Shown: positions 1 through 6,880 of the stretch, one piece after another
Numbering within the stretch: the first letter of the stretch is position 1
Layout of the letters: the number at the start of each line of letters is the position of its first letter
Assembly (NCBI GenBank): GCA_019421525.1
Contig: JAHZFC010000006.1
Coordinates: forward strand, 1 to 22,445
From: Clostridiales bacterium
Lineage (GTDB): Bacteria > Bacillota > Clostridia > Oscillospirales > Oscillospiraceae
Length of the DNA: 22,445 nt
Direction of reading: 5' to 3'
Position numbers and translations under genes: made by a program
Notes under the pieces: generated by a model
What the model saw: the letters and a program-made list of their open reading frames with translations, nothing else
The model's database searches: none
What the model was told of the DNA's origin: nothing

Positions 1-1
1 C

Positions 2-481
2 GTGCCTATCGAGGAGATCTTGCGGCTCAAGGCGGGCAGCCTGACCCTGGAGGACGCCATGGGCCGCCACATGATCCAGCTGGAGCGGCGGCAGGCCAAT
101 CTGGAGGCCATGCACACATTGTGCGGAGAGCTGCGGGACAGCAGGAGCACCCTGGATGGGCTGGATGCCGACGGGGTGCTGGAGCGCATCAGGCGGCAGG
201 AACAGGAGGGGGCGAGATTCGTGGATGTGAAAAAACGGGACCACCGCGGCAAATACCTGGGCGCCATCTGGGGCGCGCTGGTCATGCTGGCCATGATGGC
301 GGGGCTGTTTGCCCTGATCGTCTGGGGGTTCACCATCTCCCCGGAGGAGGCGCCGCCCCTGGCGCTGATCGTGGTGCTGGCGGCCATCCCCCTGGTGATC
401 ATCTTTGGGGTGCTGCTGGCGCTGTACCAGCGGATCCAGCAGATCAGAGGAGGGGAAGAAGATGATGCTGCTCAATATTGA
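2..481 (+). CDS. MerR-type regulator, C-terminal part with two membrane segments (5' partial)
   Basis: The reading frame is open from the first base, so the true start and any DNA-binding domain lie outside the window. The visible 159 residues begin with IEEILRLKAGSLTLEDAM, then a long charged helix (about residues 10-80, rich in Leu, Arg, Glu and Gln). This resembles the end of a MerR winged-helix domain followed by its dimerisation coiled coil. Two hydrophobic segments follow (about 86-110 and 118-143), ending in a short charged tail. MerR regulators are normally soluble, so a membrane-anchored version may sense the envelope; that is inference. The 3' end overlaps the next gene by 20 bases, which suggests translational coupling. 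An alternative is an unrelated coiled-coil membrane protein. Confidence 0.55.
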   Translation: MPIEEILRLKAGSLTLEDAMGRHMIQLERRQANLEAMHTLCGELRDSRSTLDGLDADGVLERIRRQEQEGARFVDVKKRDHRGKYLGAIWGALVMLAMMAGLFALIVWGFTISPEEAPPLALIVVLAAIPLVIIFGVLLALYQRIQQIRGGEEDDAAQY

Positions 482-791
482 ATACATCCCGGGGAAACGG
501 ATCGAGGCCCTTGGGATGGTGAAGGGGAGCACAGTGTATTCCAAGAGCTTTGGCAAGGACTTTATGGCGGGGATGAAGACCCTGGTAGGAGGCGAGATCG
601 AGGGTTACACCGATCTGCTCAGCCAGGCCAGGCAGATCGCCACCAAGCGGATGGTGGACGAGGCGGAGGCCTTGGGCGCGGACGGGATCGTCGGCATCCG
701 CTACGCATCCGCCTCCATCATGCAGGGGGCGGCGGAGATCACCGCCTACGGCACCGCCGTGCGTATCCTGGATGGGGAGGGGGAAAGATGA
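462..791 (+). CDS. YbjQ/DUF74 family protein
   Basis: A 109-residue protein starting MMLLNIEYIPGKRI. The body matches the YbjQ/DUF74 pattern: a short N-terminal strand, GxVxGS (here GMVKGSTVYSK), then a helix-rich middle with ARQIATKRMVDEAEALGADGIVGIRY and a closing strand AYGTAVRI. The family forms compact oligomers and is labelled 'putative heavy-metal-binding', but its function is unproven. I chose the ATG at 462 because AGAGGAGGGG (446-455) lies 6 bases upstream. A start further upstream would only extend into the MerR gene. The gene overlaps both neighbours: the upstream stop lies inside it, and its own TGA overlaps the next ATG. It is therefore probably co-transcribed with the regulator and the ABC exporter. 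Confidence 0.85.
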   Translation: MMLLNIEYIPGKRIEALGMVKGSTVYSKSFGKDFMAGMKTLVGGEIEGYTDLLSQARQIATKRMVDEAEALGADGIVGIRYASASIMQGAAEITAYGTAVRILDGEGER

Positions 792-1060
792 GACGGTACT
801 GGCCGTGGCTGCTGTTCATCCCTGTGGCGGCACTGGCTGTCGCCGGGTGGGCCCTGCTGCCAGAGGAGCTGGTGGTGCAGATCGGACTGGATGGGCAGCC
901 CAGCAATGTCCAGCCCAAGGCCTTGGGACTGCTGATCCCCGTGGGGATCTCAGCGCTGGGAGCCTTCCTGGCCAGCTCCGGGAAACGCCGGGGCACCGGT
1001 CTGGCCCTGCTGGCGGTCGGCTTTGCGGCGATGGGGATCACATTTCTCTGGAATCTATAA
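788..1060 (+). CDS. Small DUF1648-like membrane protein
   Basis: A 90-residue, three-helix membrane protein. Hydrophobic stretches lie at about 5-24, 45-63 and 69-90. Between helices 1 and 2 sits LLPEELVVQIGLDGQPSNVQPKALG, which resembles the DUF1648 signature (LP..V..H....G.P......K) found alone and at the N-terminus of SdpI-type immunity proteins. The ATG overlaps the upstream TGA in an ATGA arrangement, and GGAGGGGGAAAG provides a ribosome site. It is shorter than SdpI and has only one DUF1648-like unit. Its place before an ABC exporter would fit an immunity or accessory role, but that is inference from position and weak similarity. Confidence 0.7.
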   Translation: MRRYWPWLLFIPVAALAVAGWALLPEELVVQIGLDGQPSNVQPKALGLLIPVGISALGAFLASSGKRRGTGLALLAVGFAAMGITFLWNL

Positions 1061-1176
1061 AAAACAGGACCTTACAGCGGGTATAAGGTTTGCAGAAGGA
1101 CAAAAACAGGGGAAATGGCCGGTGGAGACCCGCTGCCAGCGGCCAGTTCCCAAGAAGCTCATGAGGAGACGAGACC

Positions 1177-1893
1177 ATGCTGAACATCGAACATTATTCC
1201 AAGACCTATCCCGGCGGGCACAAGGCGGTGGACGACCTGTCCCTCCATGTGCTGCCCGGGGAGATATACGGCTTCATCGGCCACAACGGCGCGGGCAAGA
1301 CCACCACCCTTCGGGCGGTGGCCGGGGTGATGGACTTCACCGAGGGGCGCATCCTCATCGACGGCCACGATATCAAAAAGGAGCCGGTGGCCGCCAAGAA
1401 GGTCACCGCCTTCCTGCCCGACAACCCGGATCTGTACGACTTCATGAAGGGGATCGACTACCTCAATTTCATCGCCGACCTGTACGACATCTCCGGCGAG
1501 CAGCGCACCCGGGACATCCGCACCTATGGCGACGCCTTTGAGCTCACCGGCAACCTGGGCTCCCCCATCGGCAGCTACTCCCACGGTATGCGGCAGAAGC
1601 TGGCCCTCATCTCCGCCTTCCTCCGGCACCCCAAGCTGCTGGTGCTGGATGAGCCCTTCGTGGGCCTGGACCCCGCCGCCTCCCATTTGATGAAGGAGTT
1701 TTTGGCCCAGCTGTGCCGGGAGGGGGGCGCGGTGTTCTTCTCCACCCACGTGCTGGAGGTGGCGGAAAAGCTGTGCGATAAGATCGCCATCATCAAAAAC
1801 GGCCGGCTGGTGAGATCCGGGCCCACCCAGGAGCTGGTGGGGGATTCCGATCTGGAGAGCGTGTTCCTGGAGCTGGAGGGGGAGAAGGAATGA
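1177..1893 (+). CDS. ABC exporter ATP-binding protein
   Basis: A 238-residue nucleotide-binding subunit of an ABC-2 type exporter. It binds and hydrolyses ATP on the cytoplasmic side to drive the adjacent permease. Walker A is GHNGAGKTT (residues 35-43). The Q-loop region reads FLPDNPDLYD, without the usual Gln, as in many ABC-2 ATPases. The signature is YSHGMRQK, Walker B is LLVLDEPFVGLDP, and the switch His lies in STHVLEV. All catalytic elements are present, so the protein should be active. The ribosome site is GAGGAGACGAG just before the ATG. A 116-base gap separates it from the upstream small genes, so it may have its own promoter, although I see no clear -35/-10 pair. The stop overlaps the permease start. 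The substrate cannot be deduced. Confidence 0.93.
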   Translation: MLNIEHYSKTYPGGHKAVDDLSLHVLPGEIYGFIGHNGAGKTTTLRAVAGVMDFTEGRILIDGHDIKKEPVAAKKVTAFLPDNPDLYDFMKGIDYLNFIADLYDISGEQRTRDIRTYGDAFELTGNLGSPIGSYSHGMRQKLALISAFLRHPKLLVLDEPFVGLDPAASHLMKEFLAQLCREGGAVFFSTHVLEVAEKLCDKIAIIKNGRLVRSGPTQELVGDSDLESVFLELEGEKE

Positions 1894-3482
1894 AAAAATT
1901 CTTCGCTCTGCTGAAGGTGAGCGTCAAGGCCATGCTCCTCACCTCCTCGGGGATGGGGGCGGGCAAGCGCCGCCGGGCGGTGTCCGGTGTGGGCGCGGTG
2001 CTGCTCATCGCCTTTTTGGGGCTGTACCTGTCCGGTATGTACAGCTTCATGCTGGTGGATGTGCTGGCCCCGGTGGGCATGGAGAGCCTGGTGCTGGTGT
2101 TCATGGGGCTGACGGCCCTGGTCGGCGGGCTGCTGTTCACGGTGTTCGCCGTCCGGGGGGTGCTCTTCGGCGGAAAGGACAACGACTTGATGCTGTCCCT
2201 GCCGGTGCCCGCCTCCATGCTGGTGGCCAGCCGGATGGCGGCCATCTATGTGGAAAACCTGGTGTTCTCCTTCTTTGTCCTGCTCCCCGCCGGGGCGGCC
2301 TGCTTCTTCCTGGGCAGCCGGGACTACGGCTTCGGCCTGTGGCCACGGCTGATCCTGGCCGCCCTGGCCCTGCCCCTGCTGGACACCGTGCTGTCCGTGG
2401 TGCTGGGGGCGGCGGTGGCATTCCTGTCGGCCAAGGTCTCCCGGGGAAAGGCCCTGGGGCAGAACCTGGTCATGGCAGTGTTTTTTGTGGCGGTGTTCTG
2501 GTTCTCCTTCCAACTCAACGGGATGATCGGTGAGCTGGCCGACCAGGCCGCGGGCATCCGGGCGGGCATGGCCTGGGCGGCGCCCCTGCTGTGGATGGCG
2601 GACGGAGTGCTGGGCGACTGGGGACTGCTGCTGGCCTTCCTGGCCTGCTGCGTCGTCCCCTTTGTCCTGGCGGCTCTGGTGCTGGGCAGGGGCTACCGCC
2701 GGGCGGTGACCGCCTTCCAGGCCCGGGCCGCCCGGAGCGACTACAAGCTGTCCGCCCAGTCCGCCGCAGGGCAGCGCAAGGCATTGCTGCGCAAGGAGGC
2801 CGGGCGGTTCTTCGGTACGCCCATCTATTTCTGGAACTCCGGGATGGGGCTGATCCTGCTGCTGGTGATGGCGGTGGCCGCGGCGGTGAAACGGGACGAC
2901 CTGCTGGCCCTGCTGGATGAGATGGGGGGCGGCCTGCCGGTCCTGCCCCTGGCGGCGGGGGCGATGGGCTTCTGCCTGTCCATGACGGTGATTTGCGCCC
3001 CCTCGGTCAGCCTGGAGGGCCGGTGCCTGTGGATCCTCCGGGAGGCCCCGGTGGGGGAGGGGGTCCTGCTGTGGGTCAAGACCGGGTTCCAGCTGCTGCT
3101 CACCGTGCCCTGCACCATCGTCGCCGTGGCCTGCCTGGCCTGGGCCCTGGCCCTGCCGGTGTGGCAGGGGGCGGTGCTGCTGGTGGGCCTGCTGGCCTTT
3201 GACGTGGGCCATGCCTGCTTCGGGATGCTCATGGGCCTGACCTTCCCCAAGCTGGACGCGGCCAACGACACCCTGGTGGTCAAGCAGTCCATGGCGGTGA
3301 TGCTGTCCATGCTCCTGCCCATGATAGGGCTGGCCCTGGCGGGGGTGCTGTGGTGGCTGGCCGACCTCGCGGCGGGCGGGGCGGCGGGCCCTGTGGCCGC
3401 CGCCGTGGGGCTGATCTTGGCCTCCGCCGCATGCGCCGGCATCCTGTCCAAGCGGGGGCCCCGGATGCTCCGGGCCCTGTGA
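1890..3482 (+). CDS. ABC exporter permease, large multi-pass protein
   Basis: A 530-residue integral membrane protein with roughly ten to twelve hydrophobic segments separated by short basic loops. Examples are AVLLIAFLGLYLSGMYSFML near the N-terminus and several Ala/Leu/Gly-rich stretches at the C-terminus. Its ATG overlaps the ATPase stop codon (ATGA), so the two are translationally coupled and very probably form one transporter. The layout resembles the large single-chain permeases of putative ABC exporters (PF16962-like) rather than the short 6-helix ABC-2 permeases. A soluble stretch around residues 270-310 (RAARSDYKLSAQSAAGQRKALLR...) divides the two membrane halves. The substrate is unknown. 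The family assignment is from overall layout and context, not from a decisive motif. Confidence 0.82.
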   Translation: MKKFFALLKVSVKAMLLTSSGMGAGKRRRAVSGVGAVLLIAFLGLYLSGMYSFMLVDVLAPVGMESLVLVFMGLTALVGGLLFTVFAVRGVLFGGKDNDLMLSLPVPASMLVASRMAAIYVENLVFSFFVLLPAGAACFFLGSRDYGFGLWPRLILAALALPLLDTVLSVVLGAAVAFLSAKVSRGKALGQNLVMAVFFVAVFWFSFQLNGMIGELADQAAGIRAGMAWAAPLLWMADGVLGDWGLLLAFLACCVVPFVLAALVLGRGYRRAVTAFQARAARSDYKLSAQSAAGQRKALLRKEAGRFFGTPIYFWNSGMGLILLLVMAVAAAVKRDDLLALLDEMGGGLPVLPLAAGAMGFCLSMTVICAPSVSLEGRCLWILREAPVGEGVLLWVKTGFQLLLTVPCTIVAVACLAWALALPVWQGAVLLVGLLAFDVGHACFGMLMGLTFPKLDAANDTLVVKQSMAVMLSMLLPMIGLALAGVLWWLADLAAGGAAGPVAAAVGLILASAACAGILSKRGPRMLRAL

Positions 3483-3535
3483 GCCAGGAAAACGAGCTTG
3501 TCCGGCCCAAAGACCCTTGAAAAGGGGCAAGATCC

Positions 3536-3564
3536 TTGATTTTATGGCCCCAATGAGATATACT
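3536..3564 (+). promoter_or_regulatory. Sigma-A-type promoter of the 3599 gene
   Basis: TTGATT (3536-3541), a 17-base spacer and TATACT (3559-3564) form a good vegetative promoter. Transcription would start about 3571, leaving a short leader with GGGGAAGGAAG before the coding region. Confidence 0.65.
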
Positions 3565-3598
3565 TTGGCCATCGACATAGGGGAAGGAAGTGTCTCCC

Positions 3599-3835
3599 GT
3601 GAAAAAAGGCCATAAAAGCGGATGGAGAAAGATGCAGAAATGGGTCAGCCTCACCCTGCTCCTGGCGGGCCTGGTCCTGCTGATCGTGGGCATCGCGGTG
3701 GATGTCTTCCCCGTGATCGGCGCCGGGCTGCTGTGCGTGGTGATGGCGGCGCTGGTGTTCATGCCCAACCGGATGCGCAGGGACCGGGGCTATATGGAAT
3801 TTGGCAACAAGTGGGGCCAGGACCCCTTTGATTGA
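3599..3835 (+). CDS. Small two-helix membrane protein, unknown function
   Basis: A 78-residue hypothetical protein. A basic N-terminus (KKGHKSGWRKMQKW) precedes two hydrophobic helices (SLTLLLAGLVLLIVGIAV and VIGAGLLCVVMAALVFM), followed by a short polar tail ending in DPFD. I chose GTG at 3599 because GGGGAAGGAAG sits about 8 bases upstream. An in-frame GTG at 3590 would abut that site too closely, and an ATG at 3632 would remove the basic head. The gene has its own promoter and a GC-rich terminator (3852-3877), so it is a single-gene unit between the ABC operon and the rpsF operon. I do not recognise a family. Confidence 0.65.
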   Translation: MKKGHKSGWRKMQKWVSLTLLLAGLVLLIVGIAVDVFPVIGAGLLCVVMAALVFMPNRMRRDRGYMEFGNKWGQDPFD

Positions 3836-3851
3836 GCTGATCGTGAGCGCA

Positions 3852-3884
3852 GCCGCCCGCCGGTCTTGGCGGGCGGCTCCTTGT
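3852..3884 (+). terminator. Rho-independent terminator after the small membrane protein
   Basis: GCCGCCCGCC (3852-3861) pairs perfectly with GGCGGGCGGC (3868-3877) across a 6-base loop. It is followed by a modest T-containing tail, TCCTTGT. It lies 16 bases after the stop codon of the small membrane protein. Confidence 0.65.
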
Positions 3885-3927
3885 CCGGGATACTGCGCCA
3901 AAACTTTGAAATTTAGGGGGAAAACCC

Positions 3928-3955
3928 TTGACAAACCGGAAGATCTGGGTATAAT
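3928..3955 (+). promoter_or_regulatory. Strong sigma-A promoter of the rpsF-ssb-rpsR operon
   Basis: Consensus TTGACA (3928-3933), 16 bases, and consensus TATAAT (3950-3955). Transcription would start near 3962, giving a leader of about 80 bases before rpsF. Confidence 0.88.
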
Positions 3956-3965
3956 AATTTAGTCT

Positions 3966-4022
3966 GCCCCCATATCGGGGGACACATCCTTGCCTCCGGC
4001 AGAGACCGGAGGCCAAATGTCC
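3966..4022 (+). promoter_or_regulatory. Structured rpsF leader, candidate S6:S18 binding site
   Basis: The leader contains a perfect 8-bp hairpin, GCCTCCGG (3992-3999) with CCGGAGGC (4006-4013), loop CAGAGA. An outer helix can form between GGAC plus AT (3980-3983 and 3986-3987) and ATGTCC (4017-4022), leaving a two-base bulge. An alternative 5-bp hairpin (CCCCC 3967-3971 with GGGGG 3977-3981) would compete for the GG of the outer helix. In many bacteria the S6:S18 complex binds a structured leader of rpsF to repress its operon. Position and the CCG-containing helix fit, but I have not matched the published consensus base by base. Confidence 0.45.
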
Positions 4023-4041
4023 ATAAGGAGGTGCAACAAAA

Positions 4042-4335
4042 ATGGCAAAACTGTCCGCAAACTACGAGGTGCTCTACATCATCGACCCCACCCTGGGCGA
4101 GGAGGAGACCGCCGCTCTGGTGGCCCGCTTCAAGGAGCTGGCCGAGGGCCACGGCACGGTGGGCGAGGTGGATGAGTGGGGCAAGCGCAAGCTGGCCTAC
4201 CTCATCGACGACAAGGACGAGGGCTACTATGTGCTCATGACCTTTACCTCTGGCCCCGAGTTCCCCGCTGAGCTGGACCGTCTGATGCGCATCAACACCG
4301 GCATCATGCGCTCCATCATCGTCTGCAAGGACTGA
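4042..4335 (+). CDS. rpsF: 30S ribosomal protein S6
   Basis: A 97-residue S6 protein, the usual length for Firmicutes. It begins MAKLSANYEVLYIIDPTLGEEE, has the central WGKRKLAYLIDDKDEGYYVLMTF block typical of S6, and ends INTGIMRSIIVCKD. S6 binds the central domain of 16S rRNA as a heterodimer with S18, encoded two genes downstream. The start is fixed by AAGGAGGTG about 10 bases upstream of the ATG. It is first in a three-gene operon, with 14 bases to ssb. It is likely regulated by growth-rate control of the strong promoter and possibly by S6:S18 feedback on the leader. Confidence 0.97.
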   Translation: MAKLSANYEVLYIIDPTLGEEETAALVARFKELAEGHGTVGEVDEWGKRKLAYLIDDKDEGYYVLMTFTSGPEFPAELDRLMRINTGIMRSIIVCKD

Positions 4336-4349
4336 GGGGGAAACCATCC

Positions 4350-4796
4350 ATGCTCAACCGTATCATCCTCATGGGCCGTTTGACCCGTGACCCTGAGCTG
4401 CGCCACACCCAGACCGGTACCGCCGTGGCATCCTTTACCCTGGCAGTGGACCGGGACTTCCGCAGCCGCGACAGCGGCGAGAAGGGCGTCGATTTCATCG
4501 ACATCGTGGCCTGGCGCAGCACCGCGGAGTTCGTCTCCAAATACTTCACCAAGGGCCGCATGGCCGTGGTGGAGGGCCGCCTTCAGATCCGTGACTGGAC
4601 GGACCGGGAGGGCGGCAAGCGCCGCAGCGCTGAGGTGGTGGCCGATAACGTCTATTTCGGCGACTCCAAGCGCGACAGCGACAACAGCGGCTCTTCGTAC
4701 AGCCGCCCCGCCGCTCCCGCCGACTATGGCATGCCTCCCGTGGGGGGCGATCAGTTCGCTGAACTGGCCGACGACGACGGCGAGCTGCCCTTCTGA
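4350..4796 (+). CDS. ssb: Single-stranded DNA-binding protein
   Basis: A 148-residue SSB. The N-terminal OB fold (about 1-105) starts MLNRIILMGRLTRDPELRHT and contains the typical VASFTLAVDRDF, DFIDIVAWRSTAEFVSKYF and KGRMAVVEGRLQIRDWTD blocks. A short Ser/Pro-rich linker leads to the acidic tail ADDDGELPF. Its last residues (D-x-LPF type) are the known docking site for replication and repair partners. It coats single-stranded DNA in replication, repair and recombination. Its place between rpsF and rpsR is the conserved Firmicute arrangement. Confidence 0.97.
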   Translation: MLNRIILMGRLTRDPELRHTQTGTAVASFTLAVDRDFRSRDSGEKGVDFIDIVAWRSTAEFVSKYFTKGRMAVVEGRLQIRDWTDREGGKRRSAEVVADNVYFGDSKRDSDNSGSSYSRPAAPADYGMPPVGGDQFAELADDDGELPF

Positions 4797-4835
4797 CATC
4801 GAAGGGCCCACATCATATAAAGGAGGACTGCCGTC

Positions 4836-5072
4836 ATGGCTATGGATAACAAGCCCCGCAACCGTAAGCGCCGCAAGGTATGCGCCTTCTGCGTGGACAA
4901 GGTGGAGCAGATCGACTACAAGGACGCGGCCAAGCTCAAGCGCTACCTGTCCGAGCGCTCCAAGATCCTGCCCCGCCGGACCACCGGCACCTGCGCCATG
5001 CACCAGCGCCAGCTGACCGACGCCATCAAGCGCGCCCGTCACGTGGCCCTGCTGCCCTACGTCACCGACTGA
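4836..5072 (+). CDS. rpsR: 30S ribosomal protein S18
   Basis: A 78-residue S18. After a basic head (NKPRNRKRRK) it reads CAFC (Cys16, Cys19), then IDYKDAAKLKRYLSERSKILPRRTTGTCAMHQRQL, with Cys53 and His56 completing a probable zinc site (the C+ form of S18), and ends KRARHVALLPYVTD. It pairs with S6 on 16S rRNA. The ATG at 4836 is preferred over the in-frame ATG at 4842 because AAAGGAGG ends 9 bases upstream of 4836. It is the last gene of the operon and is followed by a strong terminator. Because it is the zinc-binding form, a zinc-free paralogue under Zur control may exist elsewhere in the genome (inference). Confidence 0.97.
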   Translation: MAMDNKPRNRKRRKVCAFCVDKVEQIDYKDAAKLKRYLSERSKILPRRTTGTCAMHQRQLTDAIKRARHVALLPYVTD

Positions 5073-5083
5073 TGAAAACGGTC

Positions 5084-5120
5084 AAGCCCCGGCTCCTATG
5101 GGAGCCGGGGCTTATTTTGT
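5084..5120 (+). terminator. Strong terminator of the rpsF operon
   Basis: A 13-bp perfect stem, AAGCCCCGGCTCC (5084-5096) with GGAGCCGGGGCTT (5101-5113), loop TATG, followed by ATTTTGT. It lies 11 bases after the rpsR stop. Confidence 0.92.
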
Positions 5121-5132
5121 CCATGTTTCAGC

Positions 5133-5161
5133 TTGCGGCTTTGCCCAGGACGCATTATAAT
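5133..5161 (+). promoter_or_regulatory. Promoter of the ferredoxin-nitroreductase gene
   Basis: TTGCGG (5133-5138), a 17-base spacer and a perfect TATAAT (5156-5161). The predicted start of transcription, about 5168, argues against translation from the ATG at 5170. Confidence 0.65.
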
Positions 5162-5202
5162 AGAGAAAAATGCTGGAACACAGAAAGAGGGACATGACCG
5201 AC

Positions 5203-5967
5203 ATGATGACCATTGACAAATCCCGCTGCATCGAGTGCGGCGCCTGTATCACCGCCTGCTCCATGGGCATCTTCCGCCGGGGGGAGGACGGGAAGGTATT
5301 CGCCCGGGAGAAGCCCTGCATGGACTGCTACCACTGCGCCGCCGCCTGCCCGGCCCACGCGGTGGTCACCCACGGCATGCCGGAGGGGGAGACCTACCCG
5401 GCCCCTTCGGACAGCCCCATGCTGCGGGCCATCCAGAGCCGCCGGTCCATCCGCCATTTCAAGGACGAACTGCCCGACAGGGCCCTCATCCAGCGGGCGC
5501 TGGACGGGGCGGCTTACGCCCCCAGCGGGAAGAACGAGCACCGCAACCGCTGGACCGTGGTCTACGGCCGGGCGCGGGTGGAGGAGCTCTACCGGATGGT
5601 GCTGGAGTGGGCCGAGCCGGTGGAGCACTACAAGCACCTGGTCTGGCTGGCCCGGAAGGGCATCGACCCGGTCACCTCCGGCGCGCCCTGCCTCATCATC
5701 GGCCACACCCCCCCAGAGGCCCTCAATCCCCAGGACGACACGGTGATCGCCACCTTTCTGGCTGAGCAGCTGCTGGTGGAGTCCGGGCTGGGCACCTGCT
5801 GGAGCGGCTATTTCCGCACCGCGGCCCAGAATAGCGCCGCCATCCAGCGGCGGCTGGCCCTGCCCGAGGGGCACCGGGTGTATTCAGTGCTGATGGTGGG
5901 GGTGCCCGCCGAGCGGTATCCCAACATCCCCCACCGCCCCGCCGCCCAGGTCCAGTGGGTGGAGTGA
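5203..5967 (+). CDS. Nitroreductase with N-terminal 2[4Fe-4S] ferredoxin domain
   Basis: A 254-residue fusion. Residues 1-60 carry two 4Fe-4S motifs, CIECGACITAC (Cys9, 12, 15, 19) and CMDCYHCAAAC (Cys39, 42, 45, 49). The rest is a nitroreductase-like FMN domain, opening with SRRSIRHF (the usual phosphate-binding RRSxR motif), then APSGKNEHRNRW and ESGLGTCWSGYF. Such proteins probably pass electrons from the clusters to FMN for reduction of an unknown cytoplasmic substrate. They are common in anaerobic Firmicutes and archaea. Start choice is uncertain. GAGG at 5187-5190 is 12 bases from ATG 5203 and only 3 from ATG 5194. ATG 5170 sits at the predicted transcription start. The gene is monocistronic between the rpsR terminator and the next promoter. 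Confidence 0.9.
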   Translation: MMTIDKSRCIECGACITACSMGIFRRGEDGKVFAREKPCMDCYHCAAACPAHAVVTHGMPEGETYPAPSDSPMLRAIQSRRSIRHFKDELPDRALIQRALDGAAYAPSGKNEHRNRWTVVYGRARVEELYRMVLEWAEPVEHYKHLVWLARKGIDPVTSGAPCLIIGHTPPEALNPQDDTVIATFLAEQLLVESGLGTCWSGYFRTAAQNSAAIQRRLALPEGHRVYSVLMVGVPAERYPNIPHRPAAQVQWVE

Positions 5968-5997
5968 GCGCGGTGTGCGGGAGATCGTGACCAAAAT

Positions 5998-6026
5998 TTG
6001 ATGTTTTTCCATTTCGGTGGTATGAG
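5998..6026 (+). promoter_or_regulatory. Possible promoter of the SpoIIQ-like gene
   Basis: TTGATG (5998-6003), 17 bases, TATGAG (6021-6026). This is a moderate sigma-A match. A sigma-F promoter, expected for spoIIQ in Bacillus, was not recognised. Confidence 0.4.
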
Positions 6027-6030
6027 AACG

Positions 6031-6060
6031 CCTCCGCCCTGTCAACACTAGGGGCGGAGG
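6031..6060 (+). promoter_or_regulatory. Leader hairpin masking the ribosome-binding site of the SpoIIQ-like gene
   Basis: CCTCCGCCC (6031-6039) pairs perfectly with GGGCGGAGG (6052-6060) across a 12-base loop. The 3' arm is the ribosome-binding sequence of the gene starting at 6071, so the 9-bp stem would hide it. There is no T-tract, so it does not look like a terminator. Confidence 0.5.
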
Positions 6061-6070
6061 TGTTTACACA

Positions 6071-6823
6071 ATGAAACGGAACCACGATTTCCTGGAACGG
6101 TTTACCCAATTCGTCAGCGGAAAGGGCTTTTACCTGGTGCTGCTGCTGTGTGTGGCCGCCATCGGCGTGTCAGGCTATTTCCTCATGCGCTCCATCCTGG
6201 GCACCGGGGAGGAGCCGGCGGAGGCGGTGGCGGGCAGCACCCAGATGCCCCAGATCACCGCCAGCGCGTCCCCCAGCGCCCGGCCCTCGTCCTCGCCCGC
6301 GGTGAGCGCCAGCCCGGCGCCCAGTATAGCGCCCTCATCCACGCCGTCGGCCCAGCCCTCCCAGGCGCCGGAGGAGACCACTTCCCCGGAGGTCAGCCAG
6401 CGCCCGGCGGCGCTGGTGTTCACCTGGCCGGTGAACGGGGCCATCATCGCATCCTTCAGTGTGGAGACCCTGCTCTATGATGAGACCATGCTGGACTGGC
6501 GCACCCATGAGGGCATCGACCTGGCCACCGAGCTGGGCACCCGGGTGCTGGCCACCGCCGTCGGGACGGTGAGCCAGGTGTATGAGGACGAGCTGATGGG
6601 GGTGACGGTGGTCATCGACCACGGCGACGGCCTGGAGAGCGTCTATTCCAACCTGGAGCAGTCTCCTGAGGTGGCCGAGGGCGACAGCGTCTACACCGGC
6701 GATATCATCGGCGCGGTGGGGGACACCGCTCCGGCGGAGAGCGGCCGGGCGGCCCACCTTCACTTCGCCATGTACCAGGACGGGGAGCCGGTGGACCCGG
6801 AGGAGTACCTGCCGGACTACTAA
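6071..6823 (+). CDS. spoIIQ: SpoIIQ-like M23 family membrane protein
   Basis: A 250-residue protein. It has a short cytoplasmic head, one membrane helix (about 21-41), a Ser/Pro/Ala-rich linker (about 55-112) and an M23/LytM domain (about 115-245). Zinc-site residues are present: His146 and Asp150 in THEGID, and His229-Leu-His231. The segment FSVETLLYDETMLDWRTHEGIDLA is characteristic of SpoIIQ, which in the forespore membrane pairs with SpoIIIAH to link the two cells during engulfment. Bacillus subtilis SpoIIQ lacks an intact metal site, whereas clostridial forms can keep it, as here. The gene stands alone, without spoIIIAH nearby. Other sporulation genes (spoIIE, pdaB-like) lie in the same window. 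A general M23 endopeptidase is the alternative. Confidence 0.78.
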   Translation: MKRNHDFLERFTQFVSGKGFYLVLLLCVAAIGVSGYFLMRSILGTGEEPAEAVAGSTQMPQITASASPSARPSSSPAVSASPAPSIAPSSTPSAQPSQAPEETTSPEVSQRPAALVFTWPVNGAIIASFSVETLLYDETMLDWRTHEGIDLATELGTRVLATAVGTVSQVYEDELMGVTVVIDHGDGLESVYSNLEQSPEVAEGDSVYTGDIIGAVGDTAPAESGRAAHLHFAMYQDGEPVDPEEYLPDY

Positions 6824-6839
6824 ACGCGGTTTTAGCGCA

Positions 6840-6880
6840 AAGAACGGGGCGGCCCCATCGAGCCGCCCCGTTCTTGTGCG
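6840..6880. terminator. Bidirectional terminator between convergent genes
   Basis: A 14-bp perfect stem, AAGAACGGGGCGGC (6840-6853) with GCCGCCCCGTTCTT (6862-6875), loop of 8. It lies between the stops of the SpoIIQ-like gene (+) and the thioesterase gene (-). The T-rich ends are short on both strands. Confidence 0.75.

Noticed and set aside
3511..3531. Small CCCTT/AAGGG hairpin after the ABC permease as a terminator
   Set aside because: Only five pairs with a three-base loop and no T-tract; too weak to call.
1575..3578. A 667-codon minus-strand frame opposite the ABC genes
   Set aside because: Same low-complexity, Gly/Gln/His-rich composition; the opposite strand carries a complete ABC transporter.
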